64,000 nt of DNA. Source: Acholoe squamosa (Eukaryota > Annelida > Polychaeta > Phyllodocida > Polynoidae). The translations under genes were made by a program, and so were the position numbers. The stretch is from positions 111,455,669 to 111,519,668 of the forward strand of contig OX439036.1 of assembly GCA_949317995.1 (NCBI GenBank). The letters run 5' to 3'. Below are positions 19,651 through 30,452 of the stretch, piece by piece; within the stretch, counting starts at the first letter, position 1, and each line of letters begins with the position of its first letter. The notes below the pieces were generated by a model. The model did no database searches, had not been told where the DNA came from, and worked only from the letters and a program-made list of their open reading frames with translations.

Positions 19651-21259
19651 AGATGCTTGCCACCAGGAGTTTGGAGATTTGATCCATCACATGAGGTGGT
19701 ATTTGGGGGTTACTTTGTTGGTTCCCCTGGTAACCTCTTGTGTCAGGTTTGTAATCCTCCTGGCGTGGGTTGGAACCCTGGTTATATTGACCAGAGTTGC
19801 TGTATTGACCGGAGTTGTTGGATCTCTGATTGTTGTAGGCGCCATTGTTGTTGTAGGATCCACTGTTGTAGTTCCTATGTGGACTCTGGCCCCTACTGTT
19901 GGATCCTTGACTATAGGATCCAGTGTTGTTTGAACCCTGGCTGTTGTTGTAGGATCCACTGTTGTTGTAGGATCCAGAGTTGTAGTTCCTATGTGGACTC
20001 TGGATCCTACTGTTGGATCCTTGATTATTATAGGATCTGCCATTACTTGGGGTTCTGTCTCTCCTATCACTGTATGAAGAGTTACCATTGTTGGAGTTGG
20101 AAGAGCTGTTGTCTTTCCTACTGTTGTGACCCCCCCGGTTGTTGTTGTTGCCCCCTCTACCTCTGCCTCTATTGGATTGGTAGTTGGGGTCATAGTTATT
20201 TCCTCTGTATCTACCGGTAGGGTCTCTTGATGCAACCTTAGCTTCCTGTTGCCTTACATGGGCACTAGACATTAGGTTAACATCTTCATCTGAACTAGTG
20301 CTGATTTCCTGGACCTTTTTCTTAGTAGGCTGTGGGTTGGTTTCTGCATCCCTTACCTTCCTAGATCTTTCTTGGGTCTCAACCTCTAGGGCTAGGTCTA
20401 GGGCTTGGTCAAAAGAGTCTATTTTCTTGTTCTCAAGAGCTATAGAGATCCAGGGCCTCATGCCTTGGGTAAATGCCTTGCTTAGGGTTTCATCATTCTG
20501 ACGTTGGGCATTACACACTTTCCTGAGATGGCATGCATAGTCTAGAACAGGTTCATCTATCTTTTGTGCACGGAGTGCAGTCCTTGAGATTATATTGTCT
20601 CGAGTAGCAAAATACTCTTTTAATTTACTCACTACATTGGTCCATGTCAACATATCAGGTGTGGCACTCTCCCTGAAGGATTCAAACCAAGCTAGTGCTT
20701 GTCCTTCGAGGTACTTGGGTAAATATGTTACCATGGTGTCACTGTCTGTCACTTTGTACTTATCCTTCAGATATTCTGGGAATTTGTGATCAATGAATAA
20801 TGCTGTTGACATGAGTGGTGATGGGTGTGAAAAGGTTTTGGGTTTTGTTACCTCATGTATCCTGATCTTTCTGTCGTCCTGCTGTTTATTGTCTATGAGC
20901 TTGGTCATGTTGGACACCATGGAGATTATGATGTCATCTTTGGATCCAGAGGCAGATGGTGTGACAACAGGTGTGATGGCAGGTGTGGGAGGTTGTGGGG
21001 TCTGGGATGATACCATCTTCATGAGATCTGCTATCTGTTGTTGTTGTCTCTCTAGGGACTTCCGCTGATCTTCCATGGCCTTCTGTTGAGCATCTATTGC
21101 TGCATTCCTCTCTGCCAGTTGTTGGTTGAGGATCCTCTCCCTTTCCTCCTGCTGGGACTTGTTGGTCTCTAGGGCAGTAACTGCATCTTGGATGGCCTTC
21201 TCATAGGCCCTTATCTTCTCAGCTGTCTGATTAGGTTGGGGGCCTTCATCGGTGTCCAT
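19622..21259 (-). CDS. Gag-like protein without zinc knuckle, 545 aa
   Basis: The ATG at 21259 begins MDTDEGPQPNQ. A coiled coil covers about residues 14-85 (Gln/Glu/Arg-rich heptads). Residues about 135-300 look like a retrotransposon gag capsid domain (LEGQALAWFESF, LKEYFATRDNI, FTQGMRPWI). The last 200 residues are Arg/Gly/Asn/Ser-rich with RGRGRGG and repeated GSYNN units, and have no CX2CX4HX4C motif. Nucleic-acid binding is presumably by RG boxes, as known for some errantivirus and foamy virus Gags. The frame stays open upstream to about 21659 without an ATG (Ser/Pro-rich). The stop TAG overlaps the pol frame in -1. Confidence 0.85.
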   Translation of the reverse strand: MDTDEGPQPNQTAEKIRAYEKAIQDAVTALETNKSQQEERERILNQQLAERNAAIDAQQKAMEDQRKSLERQQQQIADLMKMVSSQTPQPPTPAITPVVTPSASGSKDDIIISMVSNMTKLIDNKQQDDRKIRIHEVTKPKTFSHPSPLMSTALFIDHKFPEYLKDKYKVTDSDTMVTYLPKYLEGQALAWFESFRESATPDMLTWTNVVSKLKEYFATRDNIISRTALRAQKIDEPVLDYACHLRKVCNAQRQNDETLSKAFTQGMRPWISIALENKKIDSFDQALDLALEVETQERSRKVRDAETNPQPTKKKVQEISTSSDEDVNLMSSAHVRQQEAKVASRDPTGRYRGNNYDPNYQSNRGRGRGGNNNNRGGHNSRKDNSSSNSNNGNSSYSDRRDRTPSNGRSYNNQGSNSRIQSPHRNYNSGSYNNSGSYNNSQGSNNTGSYSQGSNSRGQSPHRNYNSGSYNNNGAYNNQRSNNSGQYSNSGQYNQGSNPRQEDYKPDTRGYQGNQQSNPQIPPHVMDQISKLLVASISTTPQNQEN

Positions 21260-21639
21260 GATGGAGGGTGTGGGGGAGGTGTCTCTGGAGGAGTGGCTGT
21301 CAAAGGCTGGAGCTGGGGTGGAGGATCTAGATGAGGGTGTGGATCCACCCCCTGAGACAGATCCTTCTTCCCCTGAGGTAGATAGCGTGAGTTGGGCGTC
21401 CTGTAGAGATCCCTGGGAAATGTTGGATCCCTGAGAACTGGTTGTTCCCTGAGTAGACAGGGTGGGTGGTGTGGGGTCTACTGAGTGTGGGTCTGTTGTA
21501 TTGGAGGCTGGTTTGCCTCCTGTGGGCCTCCTAGATCTTGGTGGGAGGGAGACCTCTTCAACAGGCCCCTGACTACGTAAGGTCTTTGTGTGTTGTTCTG
21601 CCAGCTTGACTGATAAGGCTTTGATGTGTGTGTGGTGGA
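21260..21639 (-). other. Open upstream extension of the gag frame
   Basis: The gag frame continues without a stop from 21260 to about 21659 but has no ATG that I can find. Composition is Ser/Pro/Thr-rich. It may be leader sequence that happens to be open, or coding sequence joined by splicing or a non-AUG start. Confidence 0.4.
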
Positions 21640-22112
21640 CCTCACTGACGTGTGGGAGACCTCACTGACGTGTGGGAGACCTCACTGACGTGTGGGAGAC
21701 CTCACTGACGTGTGGGAGACCTCTCTGACGTGTGGGAGACCTCACTGACGTGTGGGAGACCTCACTGACGTTTGGGAGACCTCACTGACGTGTGGGAGAC
21801 CTCTCTGACGTGTGGGAGACCTCACTGACGTGTGGGAGACCTCACTGACGTTTGGGAGACCTCACTGACGTTTGGGAGACCTCACTGACGTTTTGGGAGA
21901 CCTCACTGATATATGAGAGATCTTACTGTTGTGTGAGAGGTCTCATTGATGTGTGGGAGATCTCACTGATGTGTGGGAGATCTCATTGATGTGTGGGAGA
22001 TCTCACTGATGTGTGGGAGATCTCATTGATGTGTGGGGGATCTCACTGGTATGTGGGAGATCTCACTGGTATGTGGGAGATCTCACTGGTATGTGGGAGA
22101 TCTCACTGGTGA
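21640..22112. repeat. 20-bp tandem array in the proviral leader
   Basis: About 22-23 units with consensus GACGTGTGGGAGACCTCACT. The array is quite regular from 21643 to about 21895 (single-base variants TTTGGG, CTCTCT), then diverges into GATGTGTGGGAGATCTCACT and GGTATGTGGGAGATCTCACT versions up to about 22112. It lies between 5' LTR and gag, in the transcribed leader or adjacent regulatory DNA. Confidence 0.95.
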
Positions 22113-22320
22113 CCTTGGTGGGTATGGTGTCAAGGTCAAGGTCACTGGGTGGGTGGAGTGGTTCTAACTGTGTGTATGCGGTACCAGCTTTAATTTACTG
22201 TGTGCATGATTGTTCCCAGTTGCGGTACCAGCTTTAACTTACTGTGTGCATGATTGTTTTTAGTTGTGTTACCAGCTTTAAATTTTATGAGCCTGTGAGA
22301 TATGGGATCTTAGTAGGATG

Positions 22321-22330
22321 TTCTCCACCA
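22321..22330 (-). promoter_or_regulatory. Probable primer-binding site of the provirus
   Basis: The minus strand reads TGGTGGAGAA three bases inside the 5' LTR. It is complementary to a tRNA 3' end TTCTCCACCA. Some animal tRNA-Ala genes end this way as I recall. The match to that tRNA stops after ten bases, so the assignment is tentative. The same ten bases occur in the TRIM primer site. Confidence 0.55.
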
Positions 22331-22333
22331 CTT

Positions 22334-23683
22334 TGTCATGGTAGAGTTTGGCATGATCAAGTTGTCATATGAGAAATATCATATGACTAGTGGTGTAAGG
22401 AGTAATTATCTCAAGGCTCTTATAAATAGTGTTATTCCCAGTTGTCACTGGTTTATTCAGCTTTAGGCAACATGTAAGAAATATCAATCATACAGTAGTT
22501 GGTATGTAGGTAATTAGTACATACAGTAAACATACAGTAATTTATAAAGTACAATGTTCAGTTCCACTCCACCTGTGAGGTATTAATAATACAGTGTCCA
22601 GCATACTTCTAGGTGGGTTCCCACACCTAGCTCCTGACCTGCTGCTTAGAGGAATAATGTAATAATGGATAACTTTACCCTCTGGTGGAAGTCTTGAAGA
22701 AGATAGCCTCTGGCCACTAATGGTAGGAAACCAATGCCTGTCTAGCATAGTTTCACCATAGTGCAGTGGTATAGCAGGTAGCAGGAGATGACTGGAGATG
22801 TTACCTCTAGAGCGGTTCTTGGTGATGTGACCTCCTGGAGGTGCAGACAGGCTATTTGTAGCAAATCTTGGAAAAGCACCTCCAGACTGACTGGAGCCAG
22901 CAGCATCTGCCTAACTCTACAATTGTTTGAGGGGACCCTTTCAAGTGTCACAGGGGGACAAAGGACCCCCATGGACGCCGCTATGGCCCCCATTGTCTTG
23001 GTCGGTTCTGCATCTTTAGACCCTCATATCTCGGCCGTTTATGCTTGTATAACCGCCATTTTGGGCATGCGCAGAGCTGAATGTGCCAAGATTATAATGC
23101 CCGCTGGATAGGCGCGTAACTCCCGCCGGTTTGTCTGTAGCTCACTCGGAGGTCGATTCAGTCTCCATGGCGTAACTTCCTTAATACTGGGAGTTCAGCC
23201 TTGATCTTGGGCTCATTCTGACCGTCTAATTATGGGCTTTCCAAAGAATTTTTGATATCTGACCTAGGTCGCTCAGGAGCGACGCTAGAGCGACCGGAAG
23301 GTTATGGCGTCGTGCTTATGTAACCCATTGTTCAGTCCTTAGAGTGCTCAGACACTCATGACGGCGTCAGCGGTGCTCAGGCACCCGTGACGGCCGGTTG
23401 CATTCACTTACAAGTTATTAATTTGTGCATTGAACCATGAGGTCGCACACTGAGACCCTTATTCTTATTATATTGTGCAGTGAACCATTAGGTCGGACCT
23501 TTTGATGTCATAAACTTAGTCTAACTGACTGTGGCTGGTGTGCAGTGGGGCATGAACGCTCTTATGTAAAGTTTGAGCGCTCTTATAGCTCTTAGAACCA
23601 ACCTATGTATTAATTTCATAGATATTTCTTTGATTAATACAAAATATGTTACAATTTATGGAATAATAAAATGGTATATCATA
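22334..23683 (-). repeat. 5' LTR of the provirus
   Basis: 1350-bp repeat identical to 7563-8912 apart from one difference I noticed. It carries the promoter for the minus-strand genes. Because both LTR copies are equal, a plus-strand promoter activity in the 3' copy could also drive the antisense ORF. Confidence 0.95.
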
Positions 23684-23687
23684 CCAG
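23684..23687. other. Target-site duplication, right (CCAG)
   Basis: Matches CCAG at 7559-7562 and defines the outer boundary of the provirus. Confidence 0.75.
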
Positions 23688-24218
23688 TATTGATAAAGAA
23701 CCTCTAAAATCTACCTAAAGGTACCATGGTGTCACTGTTACCAAATTATTTGATTATCACAAGTTTATGAGTATCCAATGATCTGACACTATGGTATATA
23801 GTATTCATTGTTAAACCAAGTTTTCATAGTTATCTGATAAATTTGGTTTTACTAATGTTCTTAAGATTAGACTGCGTTTACATTTCCTAGCCAGCACTAA
23901 GATCACATCGATCTTAGCCTCAGCCCTCCTACACTATTCCTAGAAGTACTGACTGTGCAAAGGGGTAAGAGTCCCAAAATAAAGGAATAGCTGTGGAGCC
24001 ACTCTTCTTCACAACAGTGTTTATATCATCGTTCCCCATCCCCATATGGGCTAACAAAAGAGCACAGGGTGCAGTTGACCCCCATACAGTTTTCAAGAGT
24101 TGTTCCCATGAATGTATGATGTATGCTTGCCTATTAGAAGCATTGTGCCCTCCCCCCAGGACAAAGAGAGAGAAGGGAAGAATTGCCTTACAGTGCACTT
24201 AACGCATGAGTAGCCCTA
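23688..24218. other. Repeat flank with an inverted block
   Basis: No gene. At about 23897-23945 the block GCACTAAGATCACATCGATCTTAG...CACTATTCCT is, in inverse orientation, similar to 25010-25055. Sequence on both sides of the MITE at 24219-24868 is therefore an inverted pair, and a larger element may span about 23890-25060. Confidence 0.45.
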
Positions 24219-24868
24219 CACTGCAAAAAAGGTGTGTGTTTATACATACCACACTATCTACATGGTGTGTAATTTCCTACACATCTACAATATTCAAACA
24301 CTTACAGCTAAACACCATCAGATTCTAAACACTTATCCTGAAAACTACACACCTACTTCTCACACACCTATACACTTACACACCATAGTGTTTAGGTGTT
24401 TGAGTTTAAACACATCCAGTCTCTATGTGTTTAGTTTTAAACATGTATTTGAAAGAAAAACATCAGGTGTTTAGCCATCTAATAAGAATCATAAACAGAT
24501 AAGATAAGTATAATATGTATGAAATGACTAAAAGGATAGTATCCTCATTTTTATAGTTGTATATCACCCAGTTTCCCAATGACTGAGTAGTTTTTTGTGT
24601 TTTTTTTTTCCTGTTTGTTGATTTTTTTGCCTAAGGGGCATGATGCATGGGAGGAGGGGGTATAGGGAGGTATGGGTGGCCTACCACTCCTCCCGTGTCC
24701 AAGCCTCCAGGGACCACTCCTCCTACCTCTTCTCATGTGTACAAGCCTCGAGGGACCACCCCTACCTCCATACCCACTCCTCCTACCTCTTCTCACATGT
24801 ACAAGCCTCCAGGGACCACCCCTGCCTTACTACCAACTCCTCCTGCACCAAACACCAAATTAACAGTG
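24219..24868. mobile_element. MITE-like element with CACTG...CAGTG termini
   Basis: The left end CACTGCAAAAAAGGTGTG and right end ACACCAAATTAACAGTG are inverted relatives. The interior is dense in AAACACCTA/TGTTTAGTTT words (24290-24480). It also contains three minisatellite copies with CAAGCCTCCAGGGACC (24694-24845). It has no coding capacity. No clear target duplication was found and the superfamily is undetermined. Closely related termini occur at 43678-44579. Confidence 0.6.
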
Positions 24869-25178
24869 TAAAAGCGCTCAAGGACACTCAGCAAACGTCC
24901 TCCCTCCCCTCTATATGTATGCAGCAGGCTATTCACTCTTTTGATCAGGAGTGTTCCCTGTAAGTGCTCTTGTACTCAGGTGAAACGACTATGCAATATT
25001 TTCACTAAGATCGCAGTGATCTTATTGCTAGGAAAGGAATAGTGAAGTGATCCCAGGACTTGCTATTCCTGAGAGGCCTGCAACCACTGCATTAGATAGA
25101 GTAGACCGGCCAGGTCTTATTATATGTGCCTAGACTAAGATTGCTGGGGTTGCGATCCCAGGATGTTTTGAATTAAGC
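24869..25178. repeat. Dispersed 330-bp repeat, copy B
   Basis: Second copy of 885-1213, beginning within the CAGTGTAAAAGCGCTCAAGG junction and ending at AGGATGTTTTGAATTAAGC. Scattered substitutions suggest moderate age. Confidence 0.85.
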
Positions 25179-27448
25179 CCCTGAGGCACTATGGTACAGC
25201 AGCTGTACATTTTCTGGCTAATCAAGCTAAACAATATTTTCTAAAGCCAGAGCCAAACACTTAATGTTTGATTCTGGCTTGTAAACAATATCTTATTAAG
25301 TGCAATCTTTTTATTTTTTTACATTCAAGGTAATCATCACAACTCACCTACTTGTTGATATCAGGATGACCATCTGACATCTAAAATGGCATTAAATATG
25401 TCAATAACCAGGGGATTGCGATTAAAGCAAATATTCAGTGTGCCACTTGGCGTGAATAACCTTTATTACAACTATCAAATACTGAACACTCTATCCATTA
25501 ACTCTGCTGCATGGAAATGTCAATTTAGAGTTTCAACTAAAACCATCTAATTGTAAAGTGAATGCCTCATGTCACTTAAGTAGGGCTGTTTTCGGGATAA
25601 AACTGTGTGTAATCTGTTTAGGAAGTTGTATTTATCTATTGAGGGTTTCTTAGAGACGAAATCCCCATTAGTGAACATAGTAATGTAACAGGAGATCCCA
25701 TCTCTAAAGTGACAGACTGTAAAGATGTTATCTGCAAATGAAAGTATATATTTATGGATACATATTAATATCTGCCACAATGGTCTAAACTATCTAATTA
25801 TCATAGGTATCCAAATGAGTTTTGTTGATGTATTTGTGAATCATGCCTTCATGACGATCTTTTTTCAATTACTACATGTATAATGTTAGGGAGTGAGTGG
25901 TTAATAGGTGTTTAAACAATGCAGTTCCTAATACATTCAGTCTATTGTAGCGTTGTAGACTGCAACGAGGAATCCTTCGACCTATTCTTATGATTTTCTG
26001 ATGTGCCATTACGTATATCTGGATCTTTTCATCTGATGTAAAAACTGATAAAAGTGGTCGTAATGATGTATGTACTGTATATTCATTTAACTTGCTTCTT
26101 CTAGGAAAACAACAGTCCTTCGTTTTGACCTAATTATTAAGAAATTGTGTCAAGCCAAGCGTGTCATAATTAGCCATTCTACATCTTGCCATGGTACTTA
26201 GGCTGGAAAGCTGGATGCTAAATAAGGTTTAATTACTCCATCAATATTACATTGGTGTAATCTACAGAGGCAATCTGACGGCATAACAGATATCACTAAC
26301 AATTTTCAGGCCTGGGGATGTGCAATAAAAATACATCCGCTATTCTTCTATTCAAGATAATAGAGCGAGTTACTCTTATCATGAAAATTCAAAAGGAAAT
26401 GAATCAGATGATGTACCCAGATATGACACTGGAGGGAGGATCAAAAGCGTTGCAGTTTTATTTGGTTGCAGTGGCTGTGGAGCCTTTAGATGTGTGGGTA
26501 ACGCATCTTTCACACTTTTTTCAGGATGGGTCCCATAAACTAATAGAAAATAATCAGTATTTACCACCCCCCATCCCCAGCACTCTTTCTGCTTCTCTGC
26601 TCCCCTGACTGCTAAGAGGAATTGTAGATACTTTATTCTAAATAACCATGAGATAATCTTTATATTTTTGTCTTTTTATCAACACTGTGGCTGGTGTAAT
26701 GCATCAATGATTTCAATACTCCTTTACCCCGCTGCTTATTCAAGAATGATGCATTTCTGAGACCCCTGTGCTTAAACTGGTGACTACAGTATCATCCCTG
26801 CCTGGGGTCTTTATGGAAAAGTCTAGACATTGACACATATTTACGAGGGTCAGAACAAAGCAGTGCAGCAGTGTTCTTGCTACATTTCTGATTCATGCTG
26901 GAGAATGAACATGACCCTAAAGGCATTATGCAGCACTTAAAACTTTAAACACCTGGTGTTGTGATATATTGGGAGCCATTTATTATGCTGTATTTCCCAT
27001 GGGCTACTTGTCGCTGTACAGAAGTCAGGATCATTACATTCATAGTGTAACTTCATCATCACGGGGCCTACATTCTTTTTCTATGGCTGATGCCCAGATT
27101 TTATAAATGTTATCGGTGCAAAATTCCCATTCCTGCATGCAGCATGCATGGCTAAAATATGGGGAGGTACAGTATTGGTAAAGTGCAGTATTTTGTATAA
27201 TATATCAGTCCCACCGGTTACTCTGAATGGGAGCTGTCTTCAATGCCTGTATTTGAGCCGCTAGCTTTATTTACTGTCACAACCAGACTGACTGTGTACA
27301 TAGGCAGACTCAAATGGTGGTCCATACTGCACTCTTCTAATCTGCCATAAAAGAACAAAAAGAACGAATCTTGCGGTTAGGCTTCATAGGCGAGGAAATT
27401 ATGCCATGTTATTTTGGTGGCATTTTTGAACAGTCTAGAATGACAGCT
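25179..27448. other. No gene or clear repeat seen
   Basis: AT-rich single-copy-looking sequence. The longest plus-strand frame (26318-26608) has no recognisable domain and unremarkable composition. Intergenic or intronic DNA is the default reading. Confidence 0.5.
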
Positions 27449-27720
27449 TTTAAGTGTAAGTGGTTTGTGTTAGCACAATTAGGTTTGCTGAAGGAGAGCG
27501 GTCTTGCAAGTCCTTCACTGTATATGACTGCTATGCACACAATCTGCCTCTGTAGAGTTATAGGACGGACACGTAATGTCAGTTTGTATATAAGTGGTTT
27601 ACTTTGGGGCAGCACCACATGTACTAGGGATGCTGAAGGAGAGCTGTCTGACACAATGTGATTTTAACTGTTCATTCTATTCACTCTCACACTTACGCCT
27701 GCTATGTAAACTTATCCCCA
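27449..27720. repeat. About 140-bp tandem repeat, locus 1
   Basis: Two imperfect units contain AAGTGGTTTGTGTTAGCA, GCTGAAGGAGAGC(G/T)GTCT and ACTGCTATGCACACAATCTGCCTCTGTAGAGTTATAGGA. The same unit recurs at 40058-40400, so it is a dispersed minisatellite family. Confidence 0.75.
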
Positions 27721-28636
27721 TCTACAATGTACAGAACCAATCCTTGTTACCTCCCCAGCCAAAGTAGAGAGTGCGTATCCATGTGGAGAATTTTTCACCC
27801 AGACCTTGTCATTATGTCTTAGTGCTAAGTAAGATTTGAAGTAACCTGATCAACAGTAACATGGTGGTTTATCACATGTCATATACTCAGGTGTCATTTC
27901 TGGTATGTTTCATCACATATAAGTTAGTATAATGAGTGGTGGTCTATCACAGCGCTGTGAGGACAAAGTCTAGGGGGGGACCATCAACCAAGCAGAGTGG
28001 ACATGTACAAGAGCATCGTGTCTTACAACTTTGTAAGATCCACAAAATTATATCAGTATTAAATGTTACTATAGTAAGTTCTGAGAGCGTCTGTGCACAT
28101 TATTGCCTAGAGTTACATATAATGCTGCGAAAACTTGGGAATCAGAAAACTGAGAGCACCTGTACTCAGGAGTGCCAATTGAACTATGAAGCATTTATCG
28201 GGAGGGATTATAGTTCTAGCTCAGATAGTACAGCATCAAATATGGTGTAAACAATGGCCAAGGCAGACATTTGCTCCTCTCCTATTGCCTTAGTTAAGTT
28301 AAGGCTCAGGAGTTATCCAGTTCCAAATTATGGAATAAAATAACATCATGGAATGAGCTAAAGAATTGGTTTATTGAATCAATTATGTACAGGGTATAAA
28401 TGGTGAGCTGGGTGTGTGAGTGTGTGCTGTGTGGACATATCACATATGGTCAATGGGCACGACTTGTCGTGATTTGAGCTGAATTAACCCCAAAAATAAA
28501 TATAATGGCATATACAAAAGATTTTATCGGTGAATATTACAGAAGTTGGGCAATAAAAATCATACATTGGGGTAGGTTAAATAAGGAAACTAAAGGTACA
28601 GCACAGCAGCAAAAGATTGAATCTATAAGGAGGAGG
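27721..28636. other. No gene seen
   Basis: Short frames only (for example 27936-28250), with no recognisable product. GTTTATCACA/GTCTATCACA-type words near 27865-27955 form a weak local repeat. Confidence 0.45.
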
Positions 28637-29407
28637 GGAGATTCGTCTAACGCCCTAACTTTGTGCAGAATGGCACCCCTCTATATTATGCAAAAATAAA
28701 TCTACTTTGAATATTATGAATGGTAATTAAGATAGACATGTTACCCTATGATATGAGCCATAGAACACATACATTGGCTCATAATTCCTTTATTTTCTAG
28801 TCTTAGAGAAAATGGTATGATTTTTCCAGTATTGCTAGGGCGTTAGACGAATCTCCCTTCCATTATGATAGGTATATCTCTGGCCTAGGTGATAGTAGGA
28901 AAACGCCATTCACAGGTATTATTCCTTTCATATATAGGTACTTGAGCATCATAAAGAGGATAGTTAAATCTGAAATACCTGGTAGTTATAATGCCTACAA
29001 AAACAGGGCGTTAGACGAATCTCCTGGGCGTGAGACGAATCTCCCTTCCATTATAATAGGTATATCTCTGGCCAAGGAAGTAGTAGGAAAATGCCCTTCA
29101 CATGTCTTAAACCTTTCATATATAGGTCATTAGGGATGTTAATCAAGATAGTTAAATATAGAAATTCTATCAGTCAGATGTGCATACATGTAAAACTATG
29201 TGCAGGGAGGGCGTTAGACGAATCTCCACCTAAAACTACCCCAACATGCTTCTACCCATCTATGCAGCTCTGTGTTTGACCAAGGCTCCCAATTTTTTTA
29301 TGGATATACAGGTAGAAGTTATGCTTTTACTTGACATATTTCATTAGTCCATGTAGCATAATTATATTAGAGTTATACCAACATCTTTGGGCGTCACACG
29401 AATCCCC
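28637..29407. repeat. Six copies of a conserved 19-mer, partly in 185-bp periodic repeats
   Basis: GGGCGTTAGACGAATCTCC or a near match occurs at 28838-28856, 29006-29024, 29026-29044, 29209-29227 and 29389-29407, and inverted at 28637-28655. Between some copies longer similarity is seen: CTTCCATTATGATAGGTATATCTCTGGCC after 28856 recurs after 29044. Spacing is about 188, 183 and 180 bp. The 19-mer is better conserved than the AT-rich sequence around it. Confidence 0.85.
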
Positions 29408-30395
29408 TCGAAAACTTGCCAAACACTTTTTTGCTTGCAGCATCAAAATAAATCAGTCTATACATGGCCAAATGGTCTTAAAAAATTCTTTGAATAATTC
29501 TAAACATACCTAATAATATACATCTGCCCTCCTGCTTTAAAAAAAAAAAATTTCGCCTGTATATGTAGATTTTTTTATTTTCTCGTTAAAAAACGAGCCT
29601 TTTTGGCTAGTTTTAAGCCCCTGACTCCCAAAATATACCTCAGTTACATGTAACACCAGGGTTCCCCATGTAGCTCCAACCAAGTGCTATCAGAATAAAT
29701 GATAATAACACATATAGGTTCCATTTTGAATGATTTATTAAGCATAGAAGGCAAAACGGTCAAATGACGACAAGTGGTGCCTATCGACCATATAGTACAT
29801 GGGAGGATCACAACATCTACAAAGAAATCACACAAGCAAAACCAAAGGCTTGAAGTTGATGACATTTCACACAAGAAGTCTCAACGGAAAAATCAAACAG
29901 CTATGTCCAATGATTCACAGCACCTAGACCTACAGTGTATAGGACTCCTAACAAAATATCCAGAACAGAAACAAAGAATAGTGCTAACCGCATACAAACG
30001 CCCCAAAGGCAAAACTAAAGAGACATACAAACAGACACGAATCTTTCACCGCAACATGCATGGTGCATGCCAATTCTAGAAAACAACATAAATAGCCTCT
30101 TGTTTCGCTTAAAGGGCACAGCAGGGCATTTCAAAACGATATCTTTAGCTACGGTTTTAAAATGTCTTTCTCATTATTTAGTTCACTTGCAGTGTAGGGC
30201 TTTCATCTGCCACGTTTTTCTTTTTTTACCTCTTATATAGTTCTTAGATGTCGATGTTCTGATGTCCTGTTGTTCACAAACACGTCTTACATTACTTTAT
30301 CAGGAAGCCATACATTACCTATCCTTATACATGATCTAGTGTGGGCGTCTGAGGGGTATCTGCGTTGGTAAACCAGAGACACATATGTGGATCTA
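29408..30395. other. No gene seen
   Basis: AT-rich with A10 and T-rich tracts near 29540-29600. A plus-strand frame of 101 codons (29774-30079) is Lys/Gln-rich and looks random. Nothing else is supported. Confidence 0.45.
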
Positions 30396-30452
30396 CACGG
30401 TAAAAGGTACACCCACGCACCCCCTCGCAGGCATACCTTTTACCGTGTTGGT
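30396..30452. repeat. Inverted repeat (hairpin)
   Basis: CACGGTAAAAGGTACACC and GGCATACCTTTTACCGTG are near-perfect inverted arms separated by about 20 bases of C-rich loop. It may be a small foldback element or a transposon end pair. It is flanked by further imperfect complementarity (GTGGATCTA / GTCCACATA). Confidence 0.75.

Larger units (their letters stand above)
7563..23683 (-). mobile_element. 16.1-kb envelope-bearing Ty3/gypsy-type provirus
   Basis: Full-length element in reverse orientation. Its parts, right to left, are 5' LTR (22334-23683), primer site, leader with a 20-bp tandem array, gag, pol in the -1 frame, env, a 2.5-kb 3' region with tandem arrays and an antisense ORF, polypurine tract and 3' LTR (7563-8912). 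LTRs differ at one position that I noticed (8473 region, CCATAG versus CCAAAG), implying recent insertion. Gag without zinc knuckle, an F-type env and a 4-bp target duplication recall errantivirus-like elements of animals. Pol is split by a frame change inside RT, so this copy looks non-autonomous as read. Confidence 0.93.

Noticed and set aside
19639..20220. 193-codon Cys-rich plus-strand ORF opposite gag
   Set aside because: It is the complement of the Asn/Gly-rich gag repeats. Its Cys richness comes from the repeat codons read backwards.
21640..22112. CRISPR array
   Set aside because: The 20-bp units are contiguous with no unique spacers, and the context is an animal retroelement leader.
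26318..26608. 96-codon ORF as a gene
   Set aside because: No domain, no splice-compatible neighbours and ordinary composition. Chance ORFs of this size are expected in 64 kb.
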